In this document: positions 10,792 through 18,618 of the stretch, piece after piece
Layout: every line of letters begins with the position of its first letter
How positions within the stretch are numbered: position 1 is the first letter of the stretch
Translations under genes and position numbers: made by a program
Notes under the pieces: generated by a model
The model's database searches: none
What the model was told of the DNA's origin: nothing
What the model saw: only the letters and a program-made list of their open reading frames with translations
Virus record (IMG/VR): IMGVR_UViG_3300035703_000438
Coordinates: 1 to 21,381 of that record
Origin: a virus
Length of the DNA: 21,381 nt
Reading direction: 5' to 3' (one strand)

Positions 10792-12576
10792 GTGGCACTT
10801 ATATTTGACTTAGAAACAAACGGATTGCTGGATGATGTAACCAAGATCCACTGCATCGTTATCAAGGACACAGAGACAGGTTCAGTAATGCGTTATGAAC
10901 CCAATCTGGTTCACTCAGGTCTCAGAATCTTGATGGACTTTGGACATACCATAGTAGGTCATAACGTTATCAAGTACGACATTCCTGTAATCCAAAAGCT
11001 CTACCCTTGGTTCAAGGTAGACAAGTCAAAGGTTCGTGACACGATCGTCTGCACTCGACTCATCTGGTCCAACATCAAGGACCATGATGCTCGCCTGATG
11101 CAGGAGGGTAGGCTCCCTACGAAGATGTATGGAAGCCACTCTCTTGAGGCCTGGGGTCATCGCTTGGGTAACTACAAGGGTGACTTCAAGGGTCCTTGGG
11201 ATACCTTCACACAGGAGATGCTGGACTACTGCGTTCAAGACGTAGAGGTGACGGCTACCCTGTATGACAAGATCCTATCCAAGAATTACTCAGTTGCCGC
11301 ACTGGAACTGGAGCATGACGTAGCATGGTTGATGGCGAAGCAGGAACGGAATGGCTTCTGCTTTGACACCCAGAAAGCAGCTACGCTGTATGCCAAGCTG
11401 GTGCAGCGGAGGGGGGAGCTGGAGCGGGAACTCAAGGACTACTTCGGGTCTTGGGTAATCCAGCTCCCCGACTTTATCCCAGCCAGGGACAACAAAACCC
11501 AAGGCTACAAGAAAGGCGTACCCGTCAAGAGAACCAAGACGATCGAGTTCAACCCCTCATCGAGGGATCACATCGCAGATCGCCTGATCAATCTCTATGG
11601 CTGGAAGCCCGTTGACTTCACCGAGGGTGGCAAACCCATGGTGGATGAAGACGTATTATCTAAACTGGATTATCCCCCATGCAAGCTGCTGACCGAATAC
11701 CTCTTGATTCAGAAGAGGGCAGGGCAGTTGTCGGAAGGACAGCAAGCATGGATGAAGTCCGAAAAGAAAGGAAAGATTCATGGTTCTGTTAATCCTAACG
11801 GTGCTGTTACTGGCCGTGCAACTCATGCTTACCCTAATATCGCTCAGGTACCCAGCGGAGGTTCTGCTTACGGCCCTGACTGTCGTGAACTCTTTACTGT
11901 TCCTCACGGGTGGCATCTGGTTGGTGCAGATGCTTCGGGTCTAGAGCTTCGTTGCCTCGCCCACTTCATGGCAAAGTATGATGGTGGGAAGTATGGCGAC
12001 GTTCTCCTGACCGGAGATATCCATACAGCCAATCAGGAAGCTGCTGGTCTCGATACTCGTAGCCAAGCCAAGACATTTATTTACGCATTCTTATATGGAG
12101 CTGGTGATGCCAAGATCGGGACCATTGTTGGTGGAGATGCGTCTGCGGGGAAAAGACTCAAGGTCAAGTTTCTTCGTAGTCTGCCAGCACTCGGAAGACT
12201 TGTCGATGCTGTTAAAGATTCTGCGTCAAGAGGCTACCTCATTGGGCTTGACGGACGACAGCTACACGTTCGAAGTTCACACGCAGCACTGAACACCCTC
12301 CTGCAATCGGCAGGGGCTTTGATCTGTAAACAGTGGTTGGTGATCCTCGAACAGGATCTCCAGGCTGAGGGATTGAAGCACGGCTGGGATGGTGACTACG
12401 CCTTCTGCGCTTGGGTTCACGACGAGGTTCAAATTGCTTGCCGATCTGAAACCGTTGCCAATCGAGTTGCTGAACTGGCGAAGGCTGCTGTGGTCAAGGC
12501 AGGAGAGCATTTCAGTTTTAGATGCCCACTGGCGGGAGACTCAAAGATTGGAACCAACTGGTCACAGACACACTAG
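10792..12576 (+). CDS. Family A DNA polymerase, T7 gp5-like, 594 aa
   Basis: The replicative polymerase. The N-terminal 3'-5' exonuclease domain starts with IFDLETNG (Asp6, Glu8; T7 D5, E7). The polymerase domain shows motif A in GADASGLELR (Asp380), motif B R-SQA-K-TFIYAFLYG (Arg423, Lys427, Tyr431) and motif C VHDEV (Asp544, Glu545). Tyr431 is at the E. coli Pol I 762 position, the same as T7 Tyr526. It is shorter than T7 gp5 (704 aa), so the thioredoxin-binding insert may be reduced or absent; an alignment would settle this. It uses a GTG start preceded by GAGGGAGA. It is followed eight bases later by a small gene with its own ribosome binding site. Confidence 0.96.
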   Translation: MALIFDLETNGLLDDVTKIHCIVIKDTETGSVMRYEPNLVHSGLRILMDFGHTIVGHNVIKYDIPVIQKLYPWFKVDKSKVRDTIVCTRLIWSNIKDHDARLMQEGRLPTKMYGSHSLEAWGHRLGNYKGDFKGPWDTFTQEMLDYCVQDVEVTATLYDKILSKNYSVAALELEHDVAWLMAKQERNGFCFDTQKAATLYAKLVQRRGELERELKDYFGSWVIQLPDFIPARDNKTQGYKKGVPVKRTKTIEFNPSSRDHIADRLINLYGWKPVDFTEGGKPMVDEDVLSKLDYPPCKLLTEYLLIQKRAGQLSEGQQAWMKSEKKGKIHGSVNPNGAVTGRATHAYPNIAQVPSGGSAYGPDCRELFTVPHGWHLVGADASGLELRCLAHFMAKYDGGKYGDVLLTGDIHTANQEAAGLDTRSQAKTFIYAFLYGAGDAKIGTIVGGDASAGKRLKVKFLRSLPALGRLVDAVKDSASRGYLIGLDGRQLHVRSSHAALNTLLQSAGALICKQWLVILEQDLQAEGLKHGWDGDYAFCAWVHDEVQIACRSETVANRVAELAKAAVVKAGEHFSFRCPLAGDSKIGTNWSQTH

Positions 12577-12584
12577 GGAGGACT

Positions 12585-12806
12585 ATGACACGTAATAAAA
12601 TCAACGATGTATTGTTCAGATCCTATGCGTCAGGCTTTGCTGTTCAATCTAATTACGCCCGTAAGTATGCGCAGGAAGTTGGTGCATTGGCGTCAATGAA
12701 TATGATCACCACCAAGGTGGTTCGTGGCAGTGCTCCGCAGTTCGGGAGAACCTGGCGAGTCACTTTGGATGGCATGAAATTTCTATCCGAAGAGGGGATT
12801 GTATGA
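12585..12806 (+). CDS. Small hypothetical protein, possible winged helix, 73 aa
   Basis: The product starts MTRNKINDVLFRSYASGFAV and has a helical region, then a possible recognition helix (NYARKYAQEVGALASMNMITTKV) and a strand pair (FGRTWRVTLDGMKFL). The order helix-helix-helix-wing resembles small winged-helix DNA-binding proteins, but no family is certain. The start has GGGAGGA five bases or less upstream. It overlaps the metallopeptidase gene by 4 bases (ATGA at 12803), so both are probably translated together. Confidence 0.6.
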   Translation: MTRNKINDVLFRSYASGFAVQSNYARKYAQEVGALASMNMITTKVVRGSAPQFGRTWRVTLDGMKFLSEEGIV

Positions 12807-13147
12807 GTTACAAGAAGTTACGACCAAAGTCCATTAGGGTCATGGGTAAGGTCTATCAGATCAAGTTTATACCCACGTCACCGATCGACCATGAGAACCT
12901 AGGCCAGTGTGATCACAGGAAAATGCTGATCACCATCGAGGACGATCAGGTTCCTGTCGAGGAGCTGGACACGGTGATCCACGAGATCCTCCATGCCATC
13001 TGGTATCAGATGTCAATCGGAGAAGGTCCAATGGAGGAAGAACCTCTTGTCCGCAGGATGGCCAATGGCTTCATTCAGGTGTTCTTGGATAATCAGAATC
13101 TTTTGAAATATGTGGCTGCAATCAAAAACGTACCCTTGGAGGAATAA
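12803..13147 (+). CDS. Putative zinc metallopeptidase (HExxH), 114 aa
   Basis: The motif TVIHEILHAIWYQ contains H60-E61-x-x-H64, the zinc-binding and catalytic helix of gluzincin/minigluzincin peptidases. A downstream Glu in EEEPLVRRMANGF is the likely third ligand or structural residue. The N-terminal half is beta-rich. Proteins of this size with such a motif are frequent in phages and resemble the ImmA/IrrE or SprT-like groups, though without the HTH of ImmA regulators. The substrate is unknown. Candidates are a host regulator or a phage protein. It overlaps its upstream neighbour by 4 bases. Confidence 0.75.
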   Translation: MSYKKLRPKSIRVMGKVYQIKFIPTSPIDHENLGQCDHRKMLITIEDDQVPVEELDTVIHEILHAIWYQMSIGEGPMEEEPLVRRMANGFIQVFLDNQNLLKYVAAIKNVPLEE

Positions 13148-13148
13148 C

Positions 13149-13310
13149 ATGCACCCTGAAGCAAAGCTTGTAGCAGAAGCCTGTGTTCGCATTTGTCAGG
13201 ACAACGAGGCTACCCAGTGTGCCGATATTATTCGATCCATATTTCTCCAACCCGTTCAGCCATGTGTTTTACTGACACCGAAAGTTCCTTATGAAGACAG
13301 CCCTAATTGA
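13149..13310 (+). CDS. Small hypothetical protein, 53 aa
   Basis: It begins MHPEAKLVAEACVRICQDNE, a cysteine-containing amphipathic helix, and ends with a Pro-rich stretch (LTPKVPYEDSPN). The ATG at 13149 follows GGAGGA (13138-13143) at ideal spacing, directly after the metallopeptidase stop. It overlaps the exonuclease start by 20 bases in another frame. Function unknown. Confidence 0.55.
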   Translation: MHPEAKLVAEACVRICQDNEATQCADIIRSIFLQPVQPCVLLTPKVPYEDSPN

Positions 13311-14079
13311 TGCAGATATCCTAGCCTACCAGGCTGCTTCCTATGCGGAACGACCGATTGACTGGGGTGATGGACTGTGGACCCTCCATGCCTTTGAGCA
13401 GGAAGCCACCGAGAAGTTCGTCTCCCTGATTGAGAGCGTAAAGGCGAAGGTCGAAGCCGATGATGTGATCCTCGCCCTAAGCGATAAGGAGAACTGGCGT
13501 AAGGCCGTCCTCCCCACCTACAAGGCGAATCGATCTGGCACCCGCAAGCCCATGCTCTTGCCCTATCTCAGATCCTATGCGCATGAAAATTACACGGTAT
13601 ATCAACGAGATACGCTTGAGGGTGATGATTGTCTGGGCATCCTAGCCACGATGATCACAACAAATAAGATCTTCAATCCCATCATTTGTTCCCTCGACAA
13701 GGACTTCAAGACCATCCCTGGCAAGCACTACAACTTTGGCAAGGATGAGTTCTTTGAGATCACCGAGGCGCAAGCCGATCGCTGGCATATGATCCAGACC
13801 CTGACAGGGGACGCTACGGATGGCTATGCAGGTTGCCCCGGCATAGGCCCTGTGAAGGCCGAGAAGCTCGTCCAGTTGGCTCTGGAGGAGGGCACCCCCT
13901 GGGCGGACGAGAAGCAGCTCAAGGAGATCTATTGGAAGCATGTGGTGGCTGCCTATAAGAAGGCAGGCTTTGCCGAAGAGGAAGCTCTTGTTCAGGCACG
14001 GGTGGCTCGCATATGCCGAGCATCCGACTATGACTTCGAGAATAAGAAGGTTATTTTATGGGAGCCTTATGGAAGCTAA
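13291..14079 (+). CDS. 5'-3' exonuclease, T7 gp6-like, 262 aa
   Basis: Degrades duplex DNA from 5' ends and removes RNA primers. In T7 it also supplies nucleotides from host DNA and takes part in recombination. Motifs of the FEN/PIN superfamily are visible: ALIDADILAYQAA at the N terminus, WRKAVLPTYKANR, TLEGDDCLG, SLDKDFKTIPG, and GDATDGYAGCPGIGPVKAEKL, the helix-hairpin-helix-type region. The acidic residues of these motifs would bind two metal ions. T7 gp6 is about 300 aa. The start has only a weak ribosome binding site, but the IDAD motif fixes it near the N terminus. It overlaps the DUF3310 gene by 11 bases. Confidence 0.92.
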   Translation: MKTALIDADILAYQAASYAERPIDWGDGLWTLHAFEQEATEKFVSLIESVKAKVEADDVILALSDKENWRKAVLPTYKANRSGTRKPMLLPYLRSYAHENYTVYQRDTLEGDDCLGILATMITTNKIFNPIICSLDKDFKTIPGKHYNFGKDEFFEITEAQADRWHMIQTLTGDATDGYAGCPGIGPVKAEKLVQLALEEGTPWADEKQLKEIYWKHVVAAYKKAGFAEEEALVQARVARICRASDYDFENKKVILWEPYGS

Positions 14080-14290
14080 AGACATGCAGGTAGGTGGAAG
14101 CCATTACAAGAAAGCAATCCAGCCTTGGGACATTATCTCCGTATGGGGATTGGACTACTGGCGTGGCAACGTTATCAAATATGTGCTTCGTGCCCCAGCC
14201 AAGAATGGTCGTGAGGACCTAGAGAAGGCGATACATTATCTTGAGTATCTAATCGAGCACTATGACGAGGTGATCAACGATGACGTTTGA
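14069..14290 (+). CDS. DUF3310 protein, 73 aa
   Basis: The sequence carries the signature of DUF3310 phage proteins: VGGSHYKKAIQPWDII, then WRGNVIKYVLRA, and KNGREDLEKAIHYLEYLIE. The biochemical role of the family is not established to my knowledge. Some members are annotated as nucleotide kinase-like, and the position here between exonuclease, MazG-like protein and RNR fits nucleotide metabolism. The start is the ATG at 14069, with an alternative at 14084. It overlaps both neighbours (exonuclease by 11 bases, MazG-like gene by 11 bases). Confidence 0.85.
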   Translation: MEAKDMQVGGSHYKKAIQPWDIISVWGLDYWRGNVIKYVLRAPAKNGREDLEKAIHYLEYLIEHYDEVINDDV

Positions 14291-14594
14291 AGAATATCAG
14301 CTAAAGGTGAGGATGACTCGCCTTGACTCCGCTACGGATATTTATTGCTTTCTCAATCTGGCTGCTGAAGCAGGAGAGGTTTGCGCCCTTGAGGCCAAGC
14401 TGATCAGAGACGGAGGAGACTTTGAGTACTACCGTCAGAATCTAAAGAAGGAACTGGGAGATGTGATGTGGCATGTTGCCGCCATCGCATTGGATCATGG
14501 GTTTGATTTGGCATCCATTGCTGAAGCAAACATTGAAAAACTAAAAGGCCGTATGGCTCGAAACACAATCAAGGGAAATGGTGACGACAGGTAA
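14280..14594 (+). CDS. MazG-like nucleotide pyrophosphohydrolase, 104 aa
   Basis: Expected to hydrolyse nucleoside triphosphates to monophosphates, possibly also acting on ppGpp or unusual dNTPs. The metal-binding set of the all-alpha NTP pyrophosphohydrolase fold is present: E30-AG-E33 in LAAEAGEV and E58-LG-D61 in KELGDVMWH. It is a single-domain form, as usual in phages. The gene overlaps DUF3310 by 11 bases and RNR by 17 bases, so the three are tightly linked, consistent with a nucleotide pool module feeding the DNA polymerase. Confidence 0.87.
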   Translation: MTFEEYQLKVRMTRLDSATDIYCFLNLAAEAGEVCALEAKLIRDGGDFEYYRQNLKKELGDVMWHVAAIALDHGFDLASIAEANIEKLKGRMARNTIKGNGDDR

Positions 14595-16557
14595 TCCAAG
14601 CCTAAGAGCGCAGCTTATAACAAGGCGCACATACAATAGACCCACCGATGATTCGGGGAAGAATTTTGAAACATGGGAAGAGACCGTAGATAGAGTGTTG
14701 TCTCACCAAGCCTGGCTCTGGATCAGAGCGAGTGGCAAGGATCTGACGGACGAACAGAATGCCGAACTGGAGGAGCTGAGAACCCTCATGCTCCAGCGTA
14801 AGGTTCTCACCTCCGGTCGGACCCTCTGGTTGGGTGGCACCACCGTAGCCCAGACACGGGAAGCCTCACAGTTCAACTGTAGCTTCACCCATGTCGAGAG
14901 CATCTATGATGTGGTGGATTGCCTCTGGCTCCTCCTCCAGGGCTGTGGTGTGGGATTCCGTCCCATCATTGGACAACTCACTGGCTTCACCAAGCCAATC
15001 AATGAGTTGCAGATTATTCGTAGTGAACGTACAGCGAAAGGCGGACGTGAAACAAACAAAGAAACATACGACAACGGAGTCTGGACTATATCCGTGGGAG
15101 ATTCTGCTGAAGCGTGGGCAAAGTCTATTGGTAAGCTTATGGCTCACCCTTACGCAGCCGACAAGCTGGTCCTGGACTTCTCAGAAATCCGTCCTGCGGG
15201 GGAGCGACTTAAAGGCTACGGATGGATCTCCTCAGGAGACACAGCCATCGCCAAAGCGTACGAGGAAATCTTCAAGATCCTCAACCGTCGCTCAGGCTCC
15301 CTCCTCAGCCGCATCGATATCCTCGACATCATCAACTGGCTCGGTACGGTCCTCTCGTCCCGCAGGTCAGCGGAAATCGCCCTCTTCAATTACGGAGAAG
15401 ACGAGTGGCAAGAGTTCGCAGTTGCGAAAAAAGAATTCTGGGTAAACAATATCCAGCGAGCACAATCCAACAACTCCCTGCTTTTCAAGAGCAAACCGTC
15501 CCGTCAGGACTTGAAGCATATCCTCGATCTGATGGTAGAGGCGGGTGGATCCGAACCTGGATTCATCAACGGCCAGACGGCAGCAAAGAGGGCACCTTGG
15601 TTTAAGGGTGTGAATCCATGTGCAGAGATTCTATTGGGTAACAAGAGTTTCTGTAATCTTACAGAGGTTGATGTTGGCAAATTCAAAGGTGATTCTTCCG
15701 GTCTCAGAAGGGCAGTCCATATTGCAGCCAGGGCTAACTACAGGCAAACCTGTGTTGATCTCCGAGATGGTGTGCTCCAAGAAGCTTGGCATCTCAACAA
15801 CGAGTTCCTACGGCTATGTGGCGTGGGTCTTACGGGTATCGTGCGGAGACCAGACTTGGGTAGTTACGACTATACTGAATTGCAGAGAGCAGCTACTTCG
15901 GGAGCTTACTCAATGGCTGATGAGCTTGGGTTACCACGCCCAAAGAACGTCACGACAGTCAAACCGAGTGGGACACTATCGAAGATTATGGACACCACTG
16001 AAGGTGTTCACAAACCGCTCGGGAAGTACGTGTTCAACAATGTGAACTTCTCCAAGCATGACCCCCTGGTTCCCCTCTGTCGCCAGGCAGGGTATCGGGT
16101 GTTTGACAATCCGATGGATACCGAGTCCGTGCTGATCACCTTCCCAGTCCGTTGGGATGATGTACCCTTTGAGAAGATCCATAGGGACGGCAAGGATCTT
16201 GAGGTGAACCTAGAGTCAGCCTTGGCCCAGCTAGAGCGTTACAAGATGCTCATGCAGAACTGGTGCCAGCAGAACGTATCCGCTACAATCAGCTATTCCG
16301 TTGATGAAGTGGACGATATTGTGGACTGGCTCATGGATAATTGGGACTTGTATGTGGGTGTTAGCTTCTTGTTTAGAGCGGACCCAACCAAGACAGCCAA
16401 GGATCTAGGCTACCTCTATTTACCGCAAGAGGTTGTTTCTAAAGAGGTTTTTGACGAGTACGCCTCTCGTATCCAACCCGTCACGATCGATGAAGCGAAC
16501 AGCTTTGACGAGCTTGAGGGTATGGAATGCGCAGGTGGAGCTTGTCCAGTTCGATAA
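14578..16557 (+). CDS. Class II (adenosylcobalamin-dependent) ribonucleotide reductase, 659 aa
   Basis: Reduces ribonucleotides (triphosphates in this family) to deoxyribonucleotides for phage DNA synthesis, using adenosylcobalamin. It matches the monomeric Lactobacillus leichmannii type (739 aa): Cys101 in FNCSFTH; Cys348 (radical), Glu350 and Cys359 in NPCAEILLGNKSFCNL; and the C-terminal redox pair Cys651/Cys656 in ECAGGACPVR, with the same spacings of 11 and 5 residues. GCGVGFRPIIG is also typical. No class I small subunit or class III activase is nearby. The ATG at 14578 overlaps the MazG-like gene by 17 bases. As the enzyme needs B12, the host presumably makes or imports it. It ends the replication block and is followed by a GC-rich hairpin. 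Confidence 0.95.
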   Translation: MVTTGNPSLRAQLITRRTYNRPTDDSGKNFETWEETVDRVLSHQAWLWIRASGKDLTDEQNAELEELRTLMLQRKVLTSGRTLWLGGTTVAQTREASQFNCSFTHVESIYDVVDCLWLLLQGCGVGFRPIIGQLTGFTKPINELQIIRSERTAKGGRETNKETYDNGVWTISVGDSAEAWAKSIGKLMAHPYAADKLVLDFSEIRPAGERLKGYGWISSGDTAIAKAYEEIFKILNRRSGSLLSRIDILDIINWLGTVLSSRRSAEIALFNYGEDEWQEFAVAKKEFWVNNIQRAQSNNSLLFKSKPSRQDLKHILDLMVEAGGSEPGFINGQTAAKRAPWFKGVNPCAEILLGNKSFCNLTEVDVGKFKGDSSGLRRAVHIAARANYRQTCVDLRDGVLQEAWHLNNEFLRLCGVGLTGIVRRPDLGSYDYTELQRAATSGAYSMADELGLPRPKNVTTVKPSGTLSKIMDTTEGVHKPLGKYVFNNVNFSKHDPLVPLCRQAGYRVFDNPMDTESVLITFPVRWDDVPFEKIHRDGKDLEVNLESALAQLERYKMLMQNWCQQNVSATISYSVDEVDDIVDWLMDNWDLYVGVSFLFRADPTKTAKDLGYLYLPQEVVSKEVFDEYASRIQPVTIDEANSFDELEGMECAGGACPVR

Positions 16558-16560
16558 GCT

Positions 16561-16601
16561 AGGGGAGGGGGTCAAACCCCTCCTAACCCCTTGATTTCTT
16601 T
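16561..16601 (+). terminator. GC-rich hairpin ending the replication block
   Basis: GGAGGGG (16564-16570) pairs perfectly with CCCCTCC (16577-16583) around GTCAAA. A second register, AGGGG (16561-16565) with CCCCT (16587-16591), is also possible. The T-rich stretch only begins about 11 bases later, so it is an imperfect intrinsic terminator. It sits between the RNR stop and promoter P3. Confidence 0.6.
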
Positions 16602-16618
16602 AGTCCTTGAATTGGAGA
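16595..16618 (+). promoter_or_regulatory. Phage RNAP promoter P3 (predicted), head of the structural block
   Basis: TTTCTTTAGTCC and ATTGGAGA in the same register as P1 and P2, with a divergent centre (TTGA for GACA). If transcription starts at G16614, the mRNA would begin GGAGAACTT and reach the ATG at 16623 after only nine bases, so the Shine-Dalgarno sequence would be the very 5' end of the transcript. It should drive portal, scaffold and capsid genes. Confidence 0.65.
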
Positions 16619-16622
16619 ACTT

Positions 16623-16817
16623 ATGGATAAAACTAAGCGATTTCCTATAGTTACAAAAGAATTACTTGAAGAGATGGAGAAGAGGTTTCCTGATACGATG
16701 CCTGACCATACTCTTTCACACAGCGATATTTTATTTAAGTCGGGCCAAGTTTCAGTGGTCCGTTTGTTACGGTCAGCCTTTGAGGCACAGACTAAAAATG
16801 TATTGGAGAACCGATAA
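16623..16817 (+). CDS. Small conserved-looking phage protein upstream of portal, 64 aa
   Basis: It starts MDKTKRFPIVTKELLEEMEK and continues with GQVSVVRLLRSAFEAQ. Comparable small proteins with a P-V-T-K-E-L-L opening and a G-Q-x-S-V-x-x-L-R segment lie just upstream of portal genes in T7-like phages, as I recall. No function is assigned. GGAG lies six bases before the ATG and overlaps the 3' end of promoter P3. The stop codon (TAA, 16815-16817) is followed immediately by the next ATG. Confidence 0.65.
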   Translation: MDKTKRFPIVTKELLEEMEKRFPDTMPDHTLSHSDILFKSGQVSVVRLLRSAFEAQTKNVLENR

Positions 16818-17033
16818 ATGTGTATGTCCTCACCCAAGGCACCACCCCCACCGCCACCGCCACCTCCTCCAGCTCCTCCTGCACCCGTGCCTGAGTTGAA
16901 GCTGAACAAGGATGATCCTTCGATGGACAAGAGCGCAAACGCTCTGAACAAGAAAGGCCGTGCTCGTCTTCGTATTGATATGGCTGATTCAGCCGTTCCC
17001 AGCGAAGGCAGTGGTCTAAACATTCCACAATAA
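16818..17033 (+). CDS. Proline-rich small protein before portal, 71 aa
   Basis: It begins MCMSSPKA, followed by ten consecutive prolines and a further PAPPAPVP segment (residues 9-25), then a hydrophilic part ending RLRIDMADSAVPSEGSGLNIP. Short proteins with an N-terminal Cys, a proline run and a GLNIP-like end are common ahead of the portal gene in marine podoviruses. Their role (virion or assembly) is unsettled. The proline run probably needs elongation factor P for translation. A long antisense Gly-rich frame here is a by-product of the proline codons. It starts directly after the previous stop and is followed by GGAGAAAACAGGG ahead of portal. Confidence 0.7.
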   Translation: MCMSSPKAPPPPPPPPPPAPPAPVPELKLNKDDPSMDKSANALNKKGRARLRIDMADSAVPSEGSGLNIPQ

Positions 17034-17046
17034 GGAGAAAACAGGG

Positions 17047-18618
17047 ATGGAGAATAACCAAACCTGTTCGGGCAAATACTCAAGGCTAGAATCAACTCGT
17101 AAGATGTTTCTAGACAGAGCAAGAGAATGTGCCGAGCTAACCATCCCTTCGTTGCTACCTAAGGATGGACATTCAGGTGCTTCTAGGTTGCCTACTCCAT
17201 GGCAGGGCATTGGTGCTCGTGGCGTAAACAACCTGGCATCAAAGCTCTTGCTTGCATTGCTTCCCCCTAACTCTCCATTCTTTCGCTTGCAGATTGACGA
17301 CTTCACACTTGAGAAGTTGACTCAGCAGCAAGGTATGAGAGCCAAGGTTGAGGAAGGCCTGAACCGAATCGAACGTTCTGTGATGAACGAAATCGAATCT
17401 AACGCCATTCGTGTTGGCGGATTCGAAGCTCTAAAGCACCTGCTTGTTGCAGGTAACGCATTGATTTACTTACCCCCTGAGGGTGGAGTACGAGTGTTCC
17501 GTCTTGATCGCTTTGTGGTCAAGAGAGATCCAATGGGCAATGTCCTTGAGATCATCACCAAGGAATCCGTATCTCCCAAGACCCTCCCTGAAGAAGTTCA
17601 GGAGATGATCTCATCGGCTGATGGATCTGATTGGGACGGTTATAAGAATGTAGATATGTACACCCACATCTATCGGGATGATAAGAAGTGGAAAGTGTAT
17701 CAAGAAATCAAGGGACAGAAGATCCCTGGCACAGAAGGTTCTTATCCACTGGATAAGTCCCCATGGATCCCCGTAAGATTCACCAAGATTGACGGTGAGG
17801 ATTATGGACGTGGCTATGTTGAAGAATACCTAGGTGACCTAAAGTCGCTTGAGGGATTGTCTCAGGCTATCGTTGAGGGTTCTGCTGCTGCTGCTAAAGT
17901 TCTCTTCATGGTCAACCCCAACGGGGTTACCGATATGGCCCAGCTTGCTGGAGCCGATAATGGCGCATTCGTTGAGGGAGTACAGACAGACGTAAGTACC
18001 CTCCAGCTTAATAAGTTCAATGATTTCCGTGTCGCACTGGAGACGGTAAACACTATCAACGAACGCCTGTCATTCGCCTTCCTCCTCAACTCCGCTGTGC
18101 AACGCAGTGGGGAGCGAGTGACTGCTGAAGAGATTCGCTACATGGCCAACGAGCTGGAGTCCGCCCTAGGTGGAATCTACTCGATCCTGAGCCAGGAGTT
18201 CCAACTCCCATTGGTGAAGCGAATCATGTTCCAGATGGAACGTCAGAAGCGATTGCCCGTGTTGCCCGAAGGAACCGTTCAGCCTGTGATTGTCACGGGT
18301 ATGGAGGCTCTCGGTCGTGGTAACGATTTGAATAAATTGAATATGTTCTTCCAAGCTGCGGCTATGATCGCCCAGCTCCCTCCTGAGATCAACAAGTCAG
18401 ACGCATTGATGCGCACTGGCTCGTCCTTAGGGATCGACATGAAGGGTCTCGTCAAGAGTCCTGAAGAGATCCAAGCTGAAATGCAGGCTGCCCAACAGCA
18501 GCAGATGATGCAGATGGCTATGGAGAAGGGAATTGGACCTGCCGTGCAAGCTGGTGGACGTATGATGGAACAAGGAATTGCTAATGCCCAAGGCCAAGCA
18601 GCCCAAGGTTCTGAGTGA
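17047..18618 (+). CDS. Portal (head-tail connector) protein, T7 gp8-like, 523 aa
   Basis: Forms the dodecameric ring at one capsid vertex through which DNA is packaged and to which the tail binds. Family features: KMFLDRARECAELTIPSLLP near the N terminus, WQGIGARGVNNLASKLLLALLPPNSPFFRL, RFTKIDGEDYGRGYVEEYLGDL, and SGERVTAEEIRYMANELESALGGIYS in the C-terminal half. The C terminus is rich in Gln, Met and Ala, also typical. T7 gp8 is 536 aa. The ATG at 17047 follows GGAGAAAACAGGG. Its 3' end overlaps the next small gene by 35 bases. Confidence 0.95.
   Translation: MENNQTCSGKYSRLESTRKMFLDRARECAELTIPSLLPKDGHSGASRLPTPWQGIGARGVNNLASKLLLALLPPNSPFFRLQIDDFTLEKLTQQQGMRAKVEEGLNRIERSVMNEIESNAIRVGGFEALKHLLVAGNALIYLPPEGGVRVFRLDRFVVKRDPMGNVLEIITKESVSPKTLPEEVQEMISSADGSDWDGYKNVDMYTHIYRDDKKWKVYQEIKGQKIPGTEGSYPLDKSPWIPVRFTKIDGEDYGRGYVEEYLGDLKSLEGLSQAIVEGSAAAAKVLFMVNPNGVTDMAQLAGADNGAFVEGVQTDVSTLQLNKFNDFRVALETVNTINERLSFAFLLNSAVQRSGERVTAEEIRYMANELESALGGIYSILSQEFQLPLVKRIMFQMERQKRLPVLPEGTVQPVIVTGMEALGRGNDLNKLNMFFQAAAMIAQLPPEINKSDALMRTGSSLGIDMKGLVKSPEEIQAEMQAAQQQQMMQMAMEKGIGPAVQAGGRMMEQGIANAQGQAAQGSE

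Noticed and set aside
12095-12292. Second-frame ORF of 65 codons inside the DNA polymerase gene
   Set aside because: No ribosome site, mixed charged composition without a pattern, and it lies in a conserved polymerase motif region.
16583-17122. Minus-strand frame of 179 codons with a poly-glycine stretch
   Set aside because: The glycines are the antisense of the proline run of the gene at 16818. It crosses three same-strand gene boundaries and promoter P3.
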